Shown here: piece after piece, positions 17,992-27,567 of the stretch | Layout: each line of letters starts with the position of its first letter | Numbering within the stretch: position 1 is the stretch's first letter | Assembly: GCF_002217285.1 (NCBI RefSeq) | Contig: NZ_MUGW01000002.1 | Coordinates: 248,001-312,000, forward strand | Direction: 5' to 3' | Source: Flavobacterium hercynium | Lineage (GTDB): Bacteria; Bacteroidota; Bacteroidia; Flavobacteriales; Flavobacteriaceae | Length of the DNA: 64,000 nt | Translations under genes and position numbers: made by a program | Notes under the pieces: generated by a model | Database searches by the model: none | The model's input: the letters and a program-made list of their open reading frames with translations, nothing else | Told to the model about the DNA's origin: nothing

Positions 17992-18526
17992 ACGCAATTG
18001 TAATTTGAAAAACAGAAATAATTGAAACTGAATAATCAATCGCAATTTTCGTGATATAAGAGAAATACGAAAATTTGAATGAATTGGATTTCAAAAAAGG
18101 AAGTATATTTTTTTCAAAACCCTTATGAGAATAAACCCGCGGTAAAACCATTGCTATTTAGGTGCAAGACAAAATGTCTTATTAAATTAATTAGTTAGTA
18201 GATTTAATACCGCGAAAGTATATAAAGACTTAATTACTAGCTACTTTATTCGATCAACTGCTTGGAAAAACGTTAATCAACACTTTTATTTATCAAAAAA
18301 AACTTAGCAAAAGTTAAAACCTCAAATAATCCATAAAAAAAACAGAGAAAATTCTTAACGTTTTGCGGATTTGTGATTTTTTAGAGAAAACAATAATAAA
18401 AACACAAAAATATCTTACATTAAAAAACAGTAAAACACTGATTATCAGTTCTGCTTCATTTACAAACAATATGATAATGTTAAAATGAAGCGATCTTAAA
18501 ATTGGAATATGGAAGCTGAGATAGTA
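17992..18526. other. Upstream region of the adhesin gene, with structured segment
   Basis: This 535-bp AT-rich gap contains no gene. Read on the minus strand, 18214-18138 is bounded by complementary 7-mers CGCGGTA and TACCGCG and encloses three short hairpins, including AAGACA-TTT-TGTCTT (18166-18180), so it could be a folded 5' leader of the adhesin mRNA. A second inverted repeat, GCTTCATTT at 18453-18461 with AAATGAAGC at 18483-18491, lies just past the queG stop but has no U-tract. The promoter was not identified with confidence; the best -7-like match is TACTTTCG near 18213-18220. Confidence 0.45.
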
Positions 18527-19453
18527 TTACTCTAAAAACTTAAGATTGCGCTTTAATCCCTCAAATTTTGTACGTTTGATTGGAGAGTTTTTAAAGACCA
18601 CGCGAAAAGTTTCTTCTGTTATTTCCATCCAGTCTTTTTTAGTAAATGAAAGCAATTCCGGATTTGGATTGAATAAAGGTTCGGAATGTGATTTTGAGAA
18701 TCTATTCCACGGACATACATCCTGGCAGGTATCGCAGCCAAACATCCATTCATCAAATTTTCCTTTCATTTCATAAGGAATATTTTCTTTAAGCTCAATA
18801 GTGTAATAAGAAATACACTTACTCCCATCAACTACATGGGGAGCTACTATGGCCTGAGTAGGACATTCATCAATACAAGCGGTGCAAGAACCGCAATGAT
18901 CTGTAGTTGCGTGGTCATACTCAAGATCTAAATCGAGTATAAGCTCCGCAATAAAATAAAAAGAACCTACTTTTTGGGTTATTAGATTGCCACTTTTGCC
19001 TATCCAACCTAAACCACTTTTAGCAGCCCAGGCACGGTCTAAAACCGGAGCAGAATCTACAAAGGCACGCCCAGAGACATCTCCAATATTTTCCTGAATA
19101 GAATGTAAAAATTCTTTTAAACGCTCCTTGATTACAAAATGATAATCCTGACCATAGGCATATTTTGATATTTTAAAACTCTCCTGACTTTGCGTTTCTT
19201 CCGGATAGTAATTTAACAAAAGTGAAACAACGCTTTTAGCATCATCTACCAACAATGTGGGATCTAATCGCTTATCAAAATAGTTTTCCATATACGCCAT
19301 CTGACCATGATGGTTTTTATTTAGCCATTTTTCAAGTCGAGGCGCTTCTTCTTCTAAAAATCCCGCTTTCGATATTCCACAAGAAAGAAAACCAAGTCGT
19401 TTTGCTTCTTCTTTTATAAATTTCGAATATGTCTCTTTAGAATTAATGCTCAT
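18527..19453 (-). CDS. queG: Epoxyqueuosine reductase QueG
   Basis: A 308-residue QueG, the cobalamin- and iron-sulfur-dependent enzyme that reduces epoxyqueuosine to queuosine in tRNA, the last step of queuosine synthesis. The N-terminal cobalamin-binding part includes [20 protein letters not shown] and the family signature [13 protein letters not shown]. Two 4Fe-4S cluster motifs follow: [16 protein letters not shown] and [11 protein letters not shown]. The ATG at 19453 is 17 bp after the ruvB stop, so ruvB-queG are one transcript. A queuosine-precursor transporter gene lies in the same window at 57080-57742, supporting an active pathway, although the tgt, queA and precursor-synthesis genes are elsewhere. 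Cytoplasmic; length is slightly short relative to some homologues but complete. Confidence 0.95.
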   Translation of the reverse strand: MSINSKETYSKFIKEEAKRLGFLSCGISKAGFLEEEAPRLEKWLNKNHHGQMAYMENYFDKRLDPTLLVDDAKSVVSLLLNYYPEETQSQESFKISKYAYGQDYHFVIKERLKEFLHSIQENIGDVSGRAFVDSAPVLDRAWAAKSGLGWIGKSGNLITQKVGSFYFIAELILDLDLEYDHATTDHCGSCTACIDECPTQAIVAPHVVDGSKCISYYTIELKENIPYEMKGKFDEWMFGCDTCQDVCPWNRFSKSHSEPLFNPNPELLSFTKKDWMEITEETFRVVFKNSPIKRTKFEGLKRNLKFLE

Positions 19454-19470
19454 TTGTTCAGGAATAAAAC

Positions 19471-20493
19471 TTAAAATAAACCTCCCTGAATGTTGGTGTT
19501 TATTTTTCCTAAATGTTTATATGCTTTATCAGTAACTTCTCTTCCTCTTGGAGTACGCATAATAAATCCTTCCTGAATTAAAAAAGGTTCATATACTTCT
19601 TCAATAGTTTCACTACTCTCAGAAACAGCAGTTGCCAAAGTAGAAAGACCAACAGGACCACCTTTAAACTTATTAATAATTGTTAGTAAAATCTTATTAT
19701 CCATTTCATCAAGACCATGTGCATCAACATTAAGTGCTTTCAAAGCATAACGAGCGATTTCTAAGTCTATAGTTCCGTTTCCTTTAATTTGAGCAAAATC
19801 ACGAACTCTTCGCAATAATGCATTAGCGATACGAGGTGTTCCACGACTACGACCTGCAATTTCGATGGCAGCATCTAATGAAATTGGCATTTTAAGTATC
19901 GAAGCACTACGTTCTACGATTGTAGTCAAAAGTTCTGTACTGTAATATTGTAAACGAGAAGAAATACCAAAACGAGCACGCATAGGTGCGGTCAATAATC
20001 CGGAACGCGTTGTTGCACCAATTAAAGTAAATGGATTTAAATTGATTTGAACCGTACGTGCATTTGGACCTGATTCAATCATAATATCAATCTTAAAATC
20101 CTCCATAGCCGAATACAAATACTCTTCTACAATAGGACTTAAACGATGTATTTCATCAATAAATAAAACATCTCTTTCATCAAGATTGGTAAGCAAACCT
20201 GCTAAATCACCTGGTTTATCTAAAACTGGACCTGAAGTAATTTTTATTCCAACCTGAAGTTCATTAGCTAAAATATTTGCTAAAGTGGTTTTTCCTAAAC
20301 CCGGAGGTCCATGAAACAAAGCATGATCAAGAGCCTCTCCTCGCTGATTAGCAGCGGCAACAAAAACTTTTAAATTTTCTAAAACTTGATCTTGTCCGGC
20401 AAAGTCATCAAATGACAGCGGACGGAGTCTTTTTTCAAGATCTAATTCTTCTGGGTTATATCCGTTTGTTGTGGGATCTAGGTTCTCATTCAT
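19471..20493 (-). CDS. ruvB: Holliday junction branch migration helicase RuvB
   Basis: RuvB (340 residues, usual length) is the AAA+ ATPase motor that drives branch migration of Holliday junctions with RuvA (2983-3564). It shows Walker [12 protein letters not shown], Walker [12 protein letters not shown], sensor 1 [10 protein letters not shown], the arginine-finger region [11 protein letters not shown], and a C-terminal winged helix that begins around residue 260 and ends with [20 protein letters not shown]. The N-terminal [18 protein letters not shown] is canonical. It heads a two-gene transcript with queG. No replication or recombination genes adjoin it, so the ruvAB pair is split in this genome. 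Confidence 0.98.
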   Translation of the reverse strand: MNENLDPTTNGYNPEELDLEKRLRPLSFDDFAGQDQVLENLKVFVAAANQRGEALDHALFHGPPGLGKTTLANILANELQVGIKITSGPVLDKPGDLAGLLTNLDERDVLFIDEIHRLSPIVEEYLYSAMEDFKIDIMIESGPNARTVQINLNPFTLIGATTRSGLLTAPMRARFGISSRLQYYSTELLTTIVERSASILKMPISLDAAIEIAGRSRGTPRIANALLRRVRDFAQIKGNGTIDLEIARYALKALNVDAHGLDEMDNKILLTIINKFKGGPVGLSTLATAVSESSETIEEVYEPFLIQEGFIMRTPRGREVTDKAYKHLGKINTNIQGGLF

Positions 20494-20565
20494 CGTACAA
20501 AGATAGACAAAGTAATCATTTTGTAAAACAGTAAAAACACAACGATGAAATATTAACTAAAATAA

Positions 20566-20593
20566 AAAAGACTGTCATTACTGACAGTCTTTT
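20566..20593 (-). terminator. Terminator of the act-cox operon
   Basis: A 12-bp perfect stem, AAAAGACTGTCA (20566-20577) with TGACAGTCTTTT (20582-20593), with loop TTAC. On the minus strand it follows the ctaD stop at 20603 and runs into a U-rich stretch. Confidence 0.85.
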
Positions 20594-20602
20594 AAAATAT
20601 TT

Positions 20603-22405
20603 TTAGTGGTGTAAAACTTCTTCACCTTCTTTCATCGGTACATTTTGCGGTACAAAATCTACATCATGATTTGGGTTACTGTAGTCATACGGCCAACGGT
20701 ATACGTGAGGAATTTCACCTGGCCAGTTACCATGAATATGTTCTACTGGTGTAGTCCATTCTAATGTTGTTGATTTCCATGGATTCTGAACTGCTTTCTT
20801 ACCGTAGAAAATACTACTAAAGAAGTTGTATAAGAATATTAATTGGAAAGCACCTCCTACAAGGGCAAATGTTGTAATTAAAACATTCACATTTTGCAAG
20901 TCATCAAATAATGGAAAGTTTGTGTTTGTATAGTAACGTCTTGGTAAACCAGCTAATCCGATAAAGTGCATTGGGAAGAAAACTCCATAAGCACAAACTG
21001 CTGTAATCCAAAAGTGAATATAACCTAAGTTTTTGTTTAACATTCTTCCGTACATTTTAGGGAACCAGTGGTAAATACCAGCAAACATTCCATAAAGAGC
21101 AGAGATACCCATTACTAAGTGAAAGTGAGCAATTACGAAGTAAGTATCGTGAACGTTAATATCTAATGTACTATCTCCTAAAATGATTCCAGTTAAACCT
21201 CCAGTGATGAAAGTAGAAACCATTCCAATAGAAAATAACATAGCAGGGTTAAATTGTAAGTTACCTTTCCATAAAGTTGTAATCCAGTTAAATGCTTTTA
21301 CAGCAGAAGGAATTGCAATCAATAAAGTTGTAAAAGTAAATACAGATCCTAAGAAAGGATTCATACCTGAAATAAACATGTGGTGACCCCAAACGATTGT
21401 AGATAAAAATGCAATTGCAAGAACTGACATGATCATCGCTCTGTATCCGAAAATTGGTTTACGAGCATTCGTAGCCATAATTTCAGAAACTAATCCCATT
21501 GCTGGTAAGATTACAATATATACTTCAGGGTGTCCTAAGAACCAAAATAAGTGCTCAAACAATACTGGAGAACCACCTTGATAGTGTAAAACCTCTCCTG
21601 CAATATAAATATCAGATAAGAAGAATGAAGTTCCAAAACTTCTATCAAAAATTAACAATAAAGCTGCAGATAATAAAACCGGGAACGAAATAACTCCAAT
21701 AATAGCCGTTACGAAAAACGTCCAGATTGTAAGTGGAAGTCTAGTCATAGACATTCCTTTAGTTCTCAAGTTGATAACTGTTACAATGTAATTTAAAGAT
21801 CCCATTAAAGAAGATGCGATAAATATTGCCATTGAAACTAACCATAAAGTCATACCTGTACCAGAACCTGGAATAGCTTGTGGTAAAGCACTTAATGGAG
21901 GATAGATTGTCCAACCTGCAGAAGCTGGTCCAGCTTCAACAAACAAAGAACATAACATGATCACAGCAGATATAAAAAACAACCAGTATGAAATCATATT
22001 CATAAATCCAGAAGCCATATCTCTTGCTCCAATTTGAAGCGGAATAAGTAAGTTACTAAAAGTTCCACTCAAACCGGCTGTCAGTACAAAGAATACCATG
22101 ATGGTACCGTGAATTGTAACTAAAGCTAAATAAATATCATTAGCCATTACACCATCTGGTGCAAATTTGTCTCCTAATAAAACATTAAAGATTTTAAAAG
22201 ACTCCTCTGGCCATGCTAATTGCATTCTAAAAAGCAAGGACATTGCAATACCAATGATACCCATGAAAATACCGGTAACTAAGTATTGCTTTGCAATCAT
22301 TTTATGATCAATACTAAAGATATATTTAGTAATGAACGTGTCTTTATGATGATGTTCGTGCTCGTGATCGTGTCCGTGATCGTGACCGTGCGCTTCTGCT
22401 GACAT
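20603..22405 (-). CDS. ctaD: Cytochrome c oxidase subunit I
   Basis: A 600-residue haem-copper oxidase subunit I with about 12 membrane segments, the catalytic core that reduces O2 and pumps protons. The active-site motif GHPEVYIVILP includes Cu-B ligand His292 and Tyr296, expected to be cross-linked; WGHHMFISGMNP carries the two other Cu-B histidines, and HDTYFVIAHFHLVMG the haem a and a3 ligands. The presence of Glu in HPEVY marks an A-type oxidase. The N-terminus is unusual: nine histidines within residues 6-20, in HG/HD/HE repeats. It is the last gene of the operon, after coxB (31 bp) and the act genes, and is followed by a terminator; no subunit III gene is present in this cluster. Start at the ATG before the His-rich segment. 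Confidence 0.97.
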   Translation of the reverse strand: MSAEAHGHDHGHDHEHEHHHKDTFITKYIFSIDHKMIAKQYLVTGIFMGIIGIAMSLLFRMQLAWPEESFKIFNVLLGDKFAPDGVMANDIYLALVTIHGTIMVFFVLTAGLSGTFSNLLIPLQIGARDMASGFMNMISYWLFFISAVIMLCSLFVEAGPASAGWTIYPPLSALPQAIPGSGTGMTLWLVSMAIFIASSLMGSLNYIVTVINLRTKGMSMTRLPLTIWTFFVTAIIGVISFPVLLSAALLLIFDRSFGTSFFLSDIYIAGEVLHYQGGSPVLFEHLFWFLGHPEVYIVILPAMGLVSEIMATNARKPIFGYRAMIMSVLAIAFLSTIVWGHHMFISGMNPFLGSVFTFTTLLIAIPSAVKAFNWITTLWKGNLQFNPAMLFSIGMVSTFITGGLTGIILGDSTLDINVHDTYFVIAHFHLVMGISALYGMFAGIYHWFPKMYGRMLNKNLGYIHFWITAVCAYGVFFPMHFIGLAGLPRRYYTNTNFPLFDDLQNVNVLITTFALVGGAFQLIFLYNFFSSIFYGKKAVQNPWKSTTLEWTTPVEHIHGNWPGEIPHVYRWPYDYSNPNHDVDFVPQNVPMKEGEEVLHH

Positions 22406-22436
22406 ATATGTATACTTTAAATTTTCTTAATAAATA

Positions 22437-23621
22437 TTATTTCATAGCAACTTTAGCGATAGCTGCTGCTACAGTATCAACTACTGCATTAACCGTATCT
22501 TTAATTGTGCTATCTGAAGTTCCTTTAACTGCTTCTGCAGGTTTTTCAGAAGCTTTCGCTGCTTTTATATCCTGAGCTAAAGTAGTTTTTTCACTTAACC
22601 ATTTTTTATAATCTTCAGGAGTATCAACAACTACTTTCATTTGCATGTTGTAGTGAGAAGCTCCACAGATTTTATTACATAATAATAAATAATCAAATGT
22701 GTAAGGATCTAAAGCAGTTCCACCTTCAGCAACCAACTTAACACTGTTTTCAGCTCTAAGTTTGTTGATGTTAGCTACTTTCTCAATCATAAATGGTAAC
22801 TCTCTGTATTCAGCAGTTGTATAAGTTGGTACAAAAGCAAATTCAGTAACCATACCAGGAACACAGTTCATTTGTGCTCTAAAGTGAGGAAAGTAAGCAG
22901 AGTGTAATACGTCTTGTGAACGCATTTTGAAATGCACTTTTTTTCCTTTTGGAATATGCAATTCAGAAACTACGATATCATCAGCTGAATTTTTATCAGA
23001 CATATCAACACCTAAAGTATTAATACCTTCGATTAAACGTACGTTAGCTTTTCCTAATACATTATCTTCACCTGCATATCTTGCAGTCCATTTAAACTGC
23101 TGTGCGTATAATTCTATTTCAATTACATCTTCGTCTTTATCAACGAACATGATGTTATTCCAAGCATACAATCCGTAAAGGATTAAACAAGCTAAAACTA
23201 CAGATGGAATAATACTCCAAAGCGCTTCTAATTTGTTACTATCTGCAAAGAACAATGCTTTTTTATCTTTGTTTCCTCTGTTTTTAAAAGAAAACCAGTA
23301 TAATAATCCCTGAGTAATAAATTGAACAACAAAGATTAATACCCAAGTAATATTCATCAAATTATCTACTAAAAGTCCGTGCTCTGAAGCAGGAGTATGA
23401 AGTGCTAAATTACCCCATTTTAGTAAACCGTAAATCGTAAATATGTAAATGAAAGCTAAAAAGCCAAACATAACATATCCTTGAACATTATTATCATTAT
23501 CAGATGCAACCTGAGAATCGTCAGAAGATGCTCCTACCTGAGTAAGATCAAATATTCTGGTCAATTGCCATAATGCAACTGCTAATAAAACTAAAACTAC
23601 AATTACCAACAAACTTGTCAT
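22437..23621 (-). CDS. coxB: Cytochrome c oxidase subunit II
   Basis: A 394-residue subunit II that receives electrons at the binuclear CuA centre and passes them to subunit I. An N-terminal hydrophobic helix (residues 1-21) is followed by two further membrane segments (about 47-67 and 90-112), then a periplasmic cupredoxin domain. CuA ligands are visible: the upstream His in VLHSAYFPHF and the cluster CNKICGASHYNM. It is longer than typical (250-300 residues) because of an extended N-terminus and an Ala/Lys/Val-rich C-terminal tail after about residue 345 (AAKASEKPAEAVKG). No haem c motif is fused, so electrons probably come from the monohaem domains of the alternative complex III. It sits between actF and ctaD. 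Confidence 0.96.
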   Translation of the reverse strand: MTSLLVIVVLVLLAVALWQLTRIFDLTQVGASSDDSQVASDNDNNVQGYVMFGFLAFIYIFTIYGLLKWGNLALHTPASEHGLLVDNLMNITWVLIFVVQFITQGLLYWFSFKNRGNKDKKALFFADSNKLEALWSIIPSVVLACLILYGLYAWNNIMFVDKDEDVIEIELYAQQFKWTARYAGEDNVLGKANVRLIEGINTLGVDMSDKNSADDIVVSELHIPKGKKVHFKMRSQDVLHSAYFPHFRAQMNCVPGMVTEFAFVPTYTTAEYRELPFMIEKVANINKLRAENSVKLVAEGGTALDPYTFDYLLLCNKICGASHYNMQMKVVVDTPEDYKKWLSEKTTLAQDIKAAKASEKPAEAVKGTSDSTIKDTVNAVVDTVAAAIAKVAMK

Positions 23622-23640
23622 CTGTTTACTTCTTTAAATA

Positions 23641-25035
23641 TTAATAATGAAAATGTTTACTTTCTTCAATGAAAGGATTTCTTTTTGCTAACAGAGGTGC
23701 TTTTGTTAATGCAGTAAACACTGCAAAGATAAACAACCCTAAGAAGAAAAGAATAGATGCAATTTCAGAAACTCCAATAAACCATTTATCTCCAACTGTA
23801 CCTGGCATAATCATATTAAAGAAATCAAGATAGTGACCTAATAAGATAATTGTACCTGCCATTACGATAACCCAGCTAAGACGTTTAAAATCAGTATTAA
23901 TTAATATTAATAATGGAAAAACAAAGTTCATAACTACAGCACCAAAGAATGGTAAATTATATAACTGTATTCTAGTTATAAAGTAAGTAACCTCTTCAGG
24001 GATATTTGCATACCAAATCAACATAAATTGAGAGAACCATAAGTATGTCCAGAAAATACTGATACCGAACATAAATTTAGCTAAATCATGAATATGGCTT
24101 GTATTTACATATTCTAAATATCCTTTAGATTTTAAATATAATGTTACTAATGCGATTGTAGTAATACCACTTACGAAGAAAGATGCAAAAACATACCATC
24201 CAAATAAAGTACTAAACCAGTGTGGATCAAATGACATAATCCAATCCCAAGACATAATAGACTCAGAAACTATAAAAAACACTAAGAATCCAGCAGATAA
24301 TTTGAAGTTCTTTTTGTAGAACAAATCATCATTAGCTTCATCTTGAGCTAAACAGTTTTTTCTTGAAAAATGACGGTATAAATTCCAACCAATTAAAAAG
24401 ATAGTAGCTCTAATAATCCAAAAAGGAAAGTTTAAATAACCTGCTTTACCTGCAATAATTTTATCATAATTAGCACTATTAGGATCAGTAACACCTTCTC
24501 CTAACCATACAAATATGTGATTGAAATGTAATCCGCAAAGAACCAGAATGATAAAGAAAACAACAGAACCTACTGGTAAATATCCAGTAATTCCCTGCAT
24601 AACTCTAAACAATACCGGAGACCAACCTGCCTGAGCAACTTGTTGAATAGCATAAAATGCTAAAACTCCCATAGAAAGTAGTAAAAAGAAAATACAAGCT
24701 ACATATAAAGCAGACCAAGGCTTATTTTGCAATTGGTGCAATACGTGTGTTAAATGTTCTTTATGCTCATCAGCAGCGCTAACTTCTGCATGCCCCTCAC
24801 CTTTATGAGAATCATGTGAAGCTTCTGCAGCTTCATGATGTCCAGCTTCTTTATGAGAAGCCTCTGCTGTTGCTTCATGAGCAGCTCCGTGAGAGCCATG
24901 TGCATCTGCAGCTAGAATTTTTTCAACTTCTTGAATATCTTTAGGAGCAGTTAAAAAACCATATCCAATTCCTAATATACCAACGGCCATTAAGATGATA
25001 GAAAAAGTTTTTAATTTACTTGAAAATGTATACAT
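23641..25035 (-). CDS. actF: Alternative complex III subunit ActF (quinol:cytochrome c oxidoreductase membrane subunit)
   Basis: An NrfD-like ten-helix membrane subunit of alternative complex III, ActC-related and thought to help bind quinol or conduct protons. Starting at the ATG at 25035 it is 464 residues; an in-frame ATG at 25062, directly abutting the actE stop, would add nine residues (MLNKLIVID) and is less likely because the chosen start leads straight into the first helix. Helix 1 is about residues 10-30. Residues 46-100 form a His/Ala/Glu-rich loop with 13 histidines, an unusual insertion. The following helices include WIIRATIFLIGWNLYRHFSR and SIMSWDWIMSFDPHWFSTLF, a family hallmark. 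It lies between actE and coxB in the operon. Confidence 0.92.
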   Translation of the reverse strand: MYTFSSKLKTFSIILMAVGILGIGYGFLTAPKDIQEVEKILAADAHGSHGAAHEATAEASHKEAGHHEAAEASHDSHKGEGHAEVSAADEHKEHLTHVLHQLQNKPWSALYVACIFFLLLSMGVLAFYAIQQVAQAGWSPVLFRVMQGITGYLPVGSVVFFIILVLCGLHFNHIFVWLGEGVTDPNSANYDKIIAGKAGYLNFPFWIIRATIFLIGWNLYRHFSRKNCLAQDEANDDLFYKKNFKLSAGFLVFFIVSESIMSWDWIMSFDPHWFSTLFGWYVFASFFVSGITTIALVTLYLKSKGYLEYVNTSHIHDLAKFMFGISIFWTYLWFSQFMLIWYANIPEEVTYFITRIQLYNLPFFGAVVMNFVFPLLILINTDFKRLSWVIVMAGTIILLGHYLDFFNMIMPGTVGDKWFIGVSEIASILFFLGLFIFAVFTALTKAPLLAKRNPFIEESKHFHY

Positions 25036-25062
25036 ATCTATTACGATCAGTTTGTTCAACAA

Positions 25063-25608
25063 TTATAATTGGCTTTTTAGTTTTAGAACATAGTCAGCAA
25101 CTAACCAACGTTCGTGGGCACTTAATTGATTTGCATGTGAACCCATTGCATTTAAACCATAAGTCTCAACATGAAAGATACTTCCTTCAGTGATTTCTCT
25201 GTCTTTGTAGCTAGGTACTCCAAGAAATTTTTCTCTTTCAACCAATTTACCTTTACCGTTTCCAGTTGCACCATGGCAGCTCATACAGTAAATTTCGAAA
25301 AGTTCTTTTCCTTTTCCGGAATTCTTTTCTACAGAATCCAAAGGTGATTTTAAATTAGCTTTTGCTAATTCATAACCAGCAGTTGAATTTTCATATTCAT
25401 AAGGTTCAAAACCTCTATTAATAGTTCCATCTACAGGAAGCTGTCCTTCTTTTCCTCCTTTAAATACTTTTGCTTCTGAATAAGTTTCATAACCTACAGA
25501 CTCATACATATTTGGAAAATACTGATAGTTTGGCGCCGAATTATTGTGGCAAGATGAAACTAAAATAGTTATACCAACTAAAAGTGTTATTTTATATATC
25601 CTTTTCAT
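25063..25608 (-). CDS. actE: Alternative complex III subunit ActE, monohaem cytochrome c lipoprotein
   Basis: A 181-residue membrane-anchored class I cytochrome c, the periplasmic exit point for electrons in alternative complex III. A lipoprotein signal is visible (VGITILVSSC, Cys20 being lipidated). Residues around 45-90 contain the Pro/Tyr/Glu-rich linker common to the family. The single haem site is CMSCHG at about residue 108-112, in the frame GKELFEIYCMSCHGATGNGK, and a distal Met ligand is likely in the AMGSH segment. It follows actD by 8 bp and its stop directly precedes actF, so it is tightly translationally coupled. Confidence 0.93.
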   Translation of the reverse strand: MKRIYKITLLVGITILVSSCHNNSAPNYQYFPNMYESVGYETYSEAKVFKGGKEGQLPVDGTINRGFEPYEYENSTAGYELAKANLKSPLDSVEKNSGKGKELFEIYCMSCHGATGNGKGKLVEREKFLGVPSYKDREITEGSIFHVETYGLNAMGSHANQLSAHERWLVADYVLKLKSQL

Positions 25609-25616
25609 AGCTACAA

Positions 25617-26141
25617 TTAATTCTTTTCAATTACTTTAACTTCAACAGCTCCAGTACCTTCGAAAAAAGAAACTAGTTCTGCCTCATTATCATTTACAGC
25701 AACTTCCATTAAGAAGTGGTCATCTGTCGTTCTTACATCAGGATTCTCAGCTTGCTTAAATGGCCATAATCTACTTCTCATATAAAAAGTAATAACCATT
25801 AAGTGCGCAGCAAAAAATACTGTCATCTCAAACATAATAGGCACAAATGAAGGCATATTCTGAATGAAACTAAAACTTGGTTTACCTCCAATATCTTGCG
25901 GCCAATCGTGAATCATGATATAACTCATCATGAATGTCGCAAAAGAAATACCAACGCATCCGTATAAGAAAGAACAAATTGCTAATCTTGTTGGTGCTAA
26001 ACCCATAGCTTTATCCAACCCGTGAACTGGGAATGGAGTAAAAACTTCTTCAATATGATGATGAGCAGCTCTGGTTTTCTTTACTGCATCCATCAAAATA
26101 TCATCGTCATTATAAATGGCGTATATTACTTTATTACTCAT
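25617..26141 (-). CDS. actD: Alternative complex III subunit ActD (DUF3341)
   Basis: A 174-residue DUF3341 protein with two membrane helices (about 52-75 and 100-125), the ActD subunit of alternative complex III. The N-terminal soluble part (IYAIYNDDDILMDAVKKTRA, HIEEVFTPFPVHGLDKAMGL) is typical; the latter motif is the family signature. It is thought to be a structural membrane subunit, contacting ActC/ActF; it has no cofactor motif. The start overlaps the end of actC by 8 bp, showing translational coupling. Operon order actABCDEF is conserved with other Bacteroidetes. Confidence 0.93.
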   Translation of the reverse strand: MSNKVIYAIYNDDDILMDAVKKTRAAHHHIEEVFTPFPVHGLDKAMGLAPTRLAICSFLYGCVGISFATFMMSYIMIHDWPQDIGGKPSFSFIQNMPSFVPIMFEMTVFFAAHLMVITFYMRSRLWPFKQAENPDVRTTDDHFLMEVAVNDNEAELVSFFEGTGAVEVKVIEKN

Positions 26142-27534
26142 GATGTGAATCTTTATTTGCTCTTTCTCTAATGTAATTATCTCCTGTTCCTTTCAAAATT
26201 GTCTTAACCTCCGCCTGAGCAATTACAGGGAATGTTCTAGAGTATAATAAAAACAATACGAAGAAGAAACCAATTGTTCCAATGAAAATTCCAATATCAA
26301 CAAATGTTGGTGAAAACATTGTCCAAGAAGATGGAAGGTAATCTCTATGTAAAGAAGTAACAATAATTACGAATCTTTCAAACCACATTCCGATGTTTAC
26401 AACGATCGAAATAATAAATGAAAACATGATACTTGTTCTTAATTTTTTGAACCACATAAATTGTGGAGAGAAAACGTTACAAGTCATCATTGACCAATAT
26501 GCCCACCAGTAAGGTCCAGTAGCTCTGTTTAAGAATGCATATTGCTCATATTCTACACCTGAATACCAAGCTACAAATAACTCAGTAATGTAAGCTACAC
26601 CTACAATCGAACCTGTAATCATAATTACGATGTTCATTAATTCGATATGTTGTAATGTGATGTATGCTTCTAGGTTAGAAACTTTTCTCATAACAATCAA
26701 CAATGTATTTACCATTGCAAATCCTGAGAAAACCGCTCCAGCAACGAAGTATGGAGGGAAAATTGTTGTATGCCATCCTGGAATTACAGAAGTAGCAAAG
26801 TCCATCGATACAATTGTGTGTACAGAAAGTACAAGAGGAGTAGCTAAACCAGCTAATACCAAAGATACTTCTTCAAAACGTTGCCAATCTTTAGCTCTAC
26901 CACTCCATCCAAAACTCAAGATAGAGTAAACTCTCTTGTTGAAAGGTGTAATTGCTCTATCACGTAGCATTGCAAAGTCAGGTAATAAACCAGTCCACCA
27001 GAAAACTAATGAAACGGAAAGATAAGTTGAAATTGCAAATACGTCCCAAAGTAATGGCGAGTTAAAGTTTACCCATAATGATCCAAATTGATTTGGTATA
27101 GGTAAAACCCAATATGCTAACCATGGACGTCCCATGTGAATAATTGGAAATAAACCTGCTTGAACTACTGAGAAGATAGTCATTGCTTCTGCAGAACGGT
27201 TAATAGCCATTCTCCAACGTTGACGGAAAAGTAATAATACCGCAGAAATTAATGTTCCAGCGTGACCAATACCAACCCACCAAACGAAGTTCGTGATATC
27301 CCAAGCCCAACCAACTGTTTTATTTAATCCCCATGTTCCGATACCGGTAGATACGGTGTAAATTATACAACCTAACCCCCAAAGGAAGGCTATTAATGCG
27401 ATTGAAAATACAATCCACCAATGTTTATTTGCAGGACCTTCAACAGGTGCTGCCACATCTACAGTTACATCGTGATATGATTTATCACCTATAACTAAAG
27501 GTTTTCTAATGGGTGCTTCGTAGTGAGACGACAT
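26134..27534 (-). CDS. actC: Alternative complex III subunit ActC (NrfD/PsrC-like quinol-binding membrane subunit)
   Basis: A 466-residue polytopic membrane protein of the NrfD/PsrC family with about ten helices. It is the subunit expected to bind menaquinol and pass electrons to the ActB iron-sulfur domain. Visible family features are APIRKPLVIGDKSYHDVT at the N-terminus, NFVWWVGIGHAGTLISAVLL (with the conserved His-Ala-Gly), AMTIFSVVQAGLFPIIHMGR and FAISTYLSVSLVFWWTGLLP. The C-terminus is cytoplasmic and charged. It follows actB by 33 bp and overlaps actD by 8 bp. The start ATG is unambiguous, with only one Met before the conserved region. Confidence 0.95.
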   Translation of the reverse strand: MSSHYEAPIRKPLVIGDKSYHDVTVDVAAPVEGPANKHWWIVFSIALIAFLWGLGCIIYTVSTGIGTWGLNKTVGWAWDITNFVWWVGIGHAGTLISAVLLLFRQRWRMAINRSAEAMTIFSVVQAGLFPIIHMGRPWLAYWVLPIPNQFGSLWVNFNSPLLWDVFAISTYLSVSLVFWWTGLLPDFAMLRDRAITPFNKRVYSILSFGWSGRAKDWQRFEEVSLVLAGLATPLVLSVHTIVSMDFATSVIPGWHTTIFPPYFVAGAVFSGFAMVNTLLIVMRKVSNLEAYITLQHIELMNIVIMITGSIVGVAYITELFVAWYSGVEYEQYAFLNRATGPYWWAYWSMMTCNVFSPQFMWFKKLRTSIMFSFIISIVVNIGMWFERFVIIVTSLHRDYLPSSWTMFSPTFVDIGIFIGTIGFFFVLFLLYSRTFPVIAQAEVKTILKGTGDNYIRERANKDSHHE

Positions 27535-27567
27535 AATCCTTTATATTGTTTCTTATTAATAATTATA

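Noticed and set aside
17992..18045. Upstream in-frame ATG for the adhesin at 18045
   Set aside because: It would place 18 extra residues before a good signal peptide; the ATG at 17991 is preferred.
18138..18214. 77-nt cloverleaf-like sequence considered as a tRNA
   Set aside because: No T-loop consensus and no plausible anticodon arm on either strand; kept only as a structured leader candidate.
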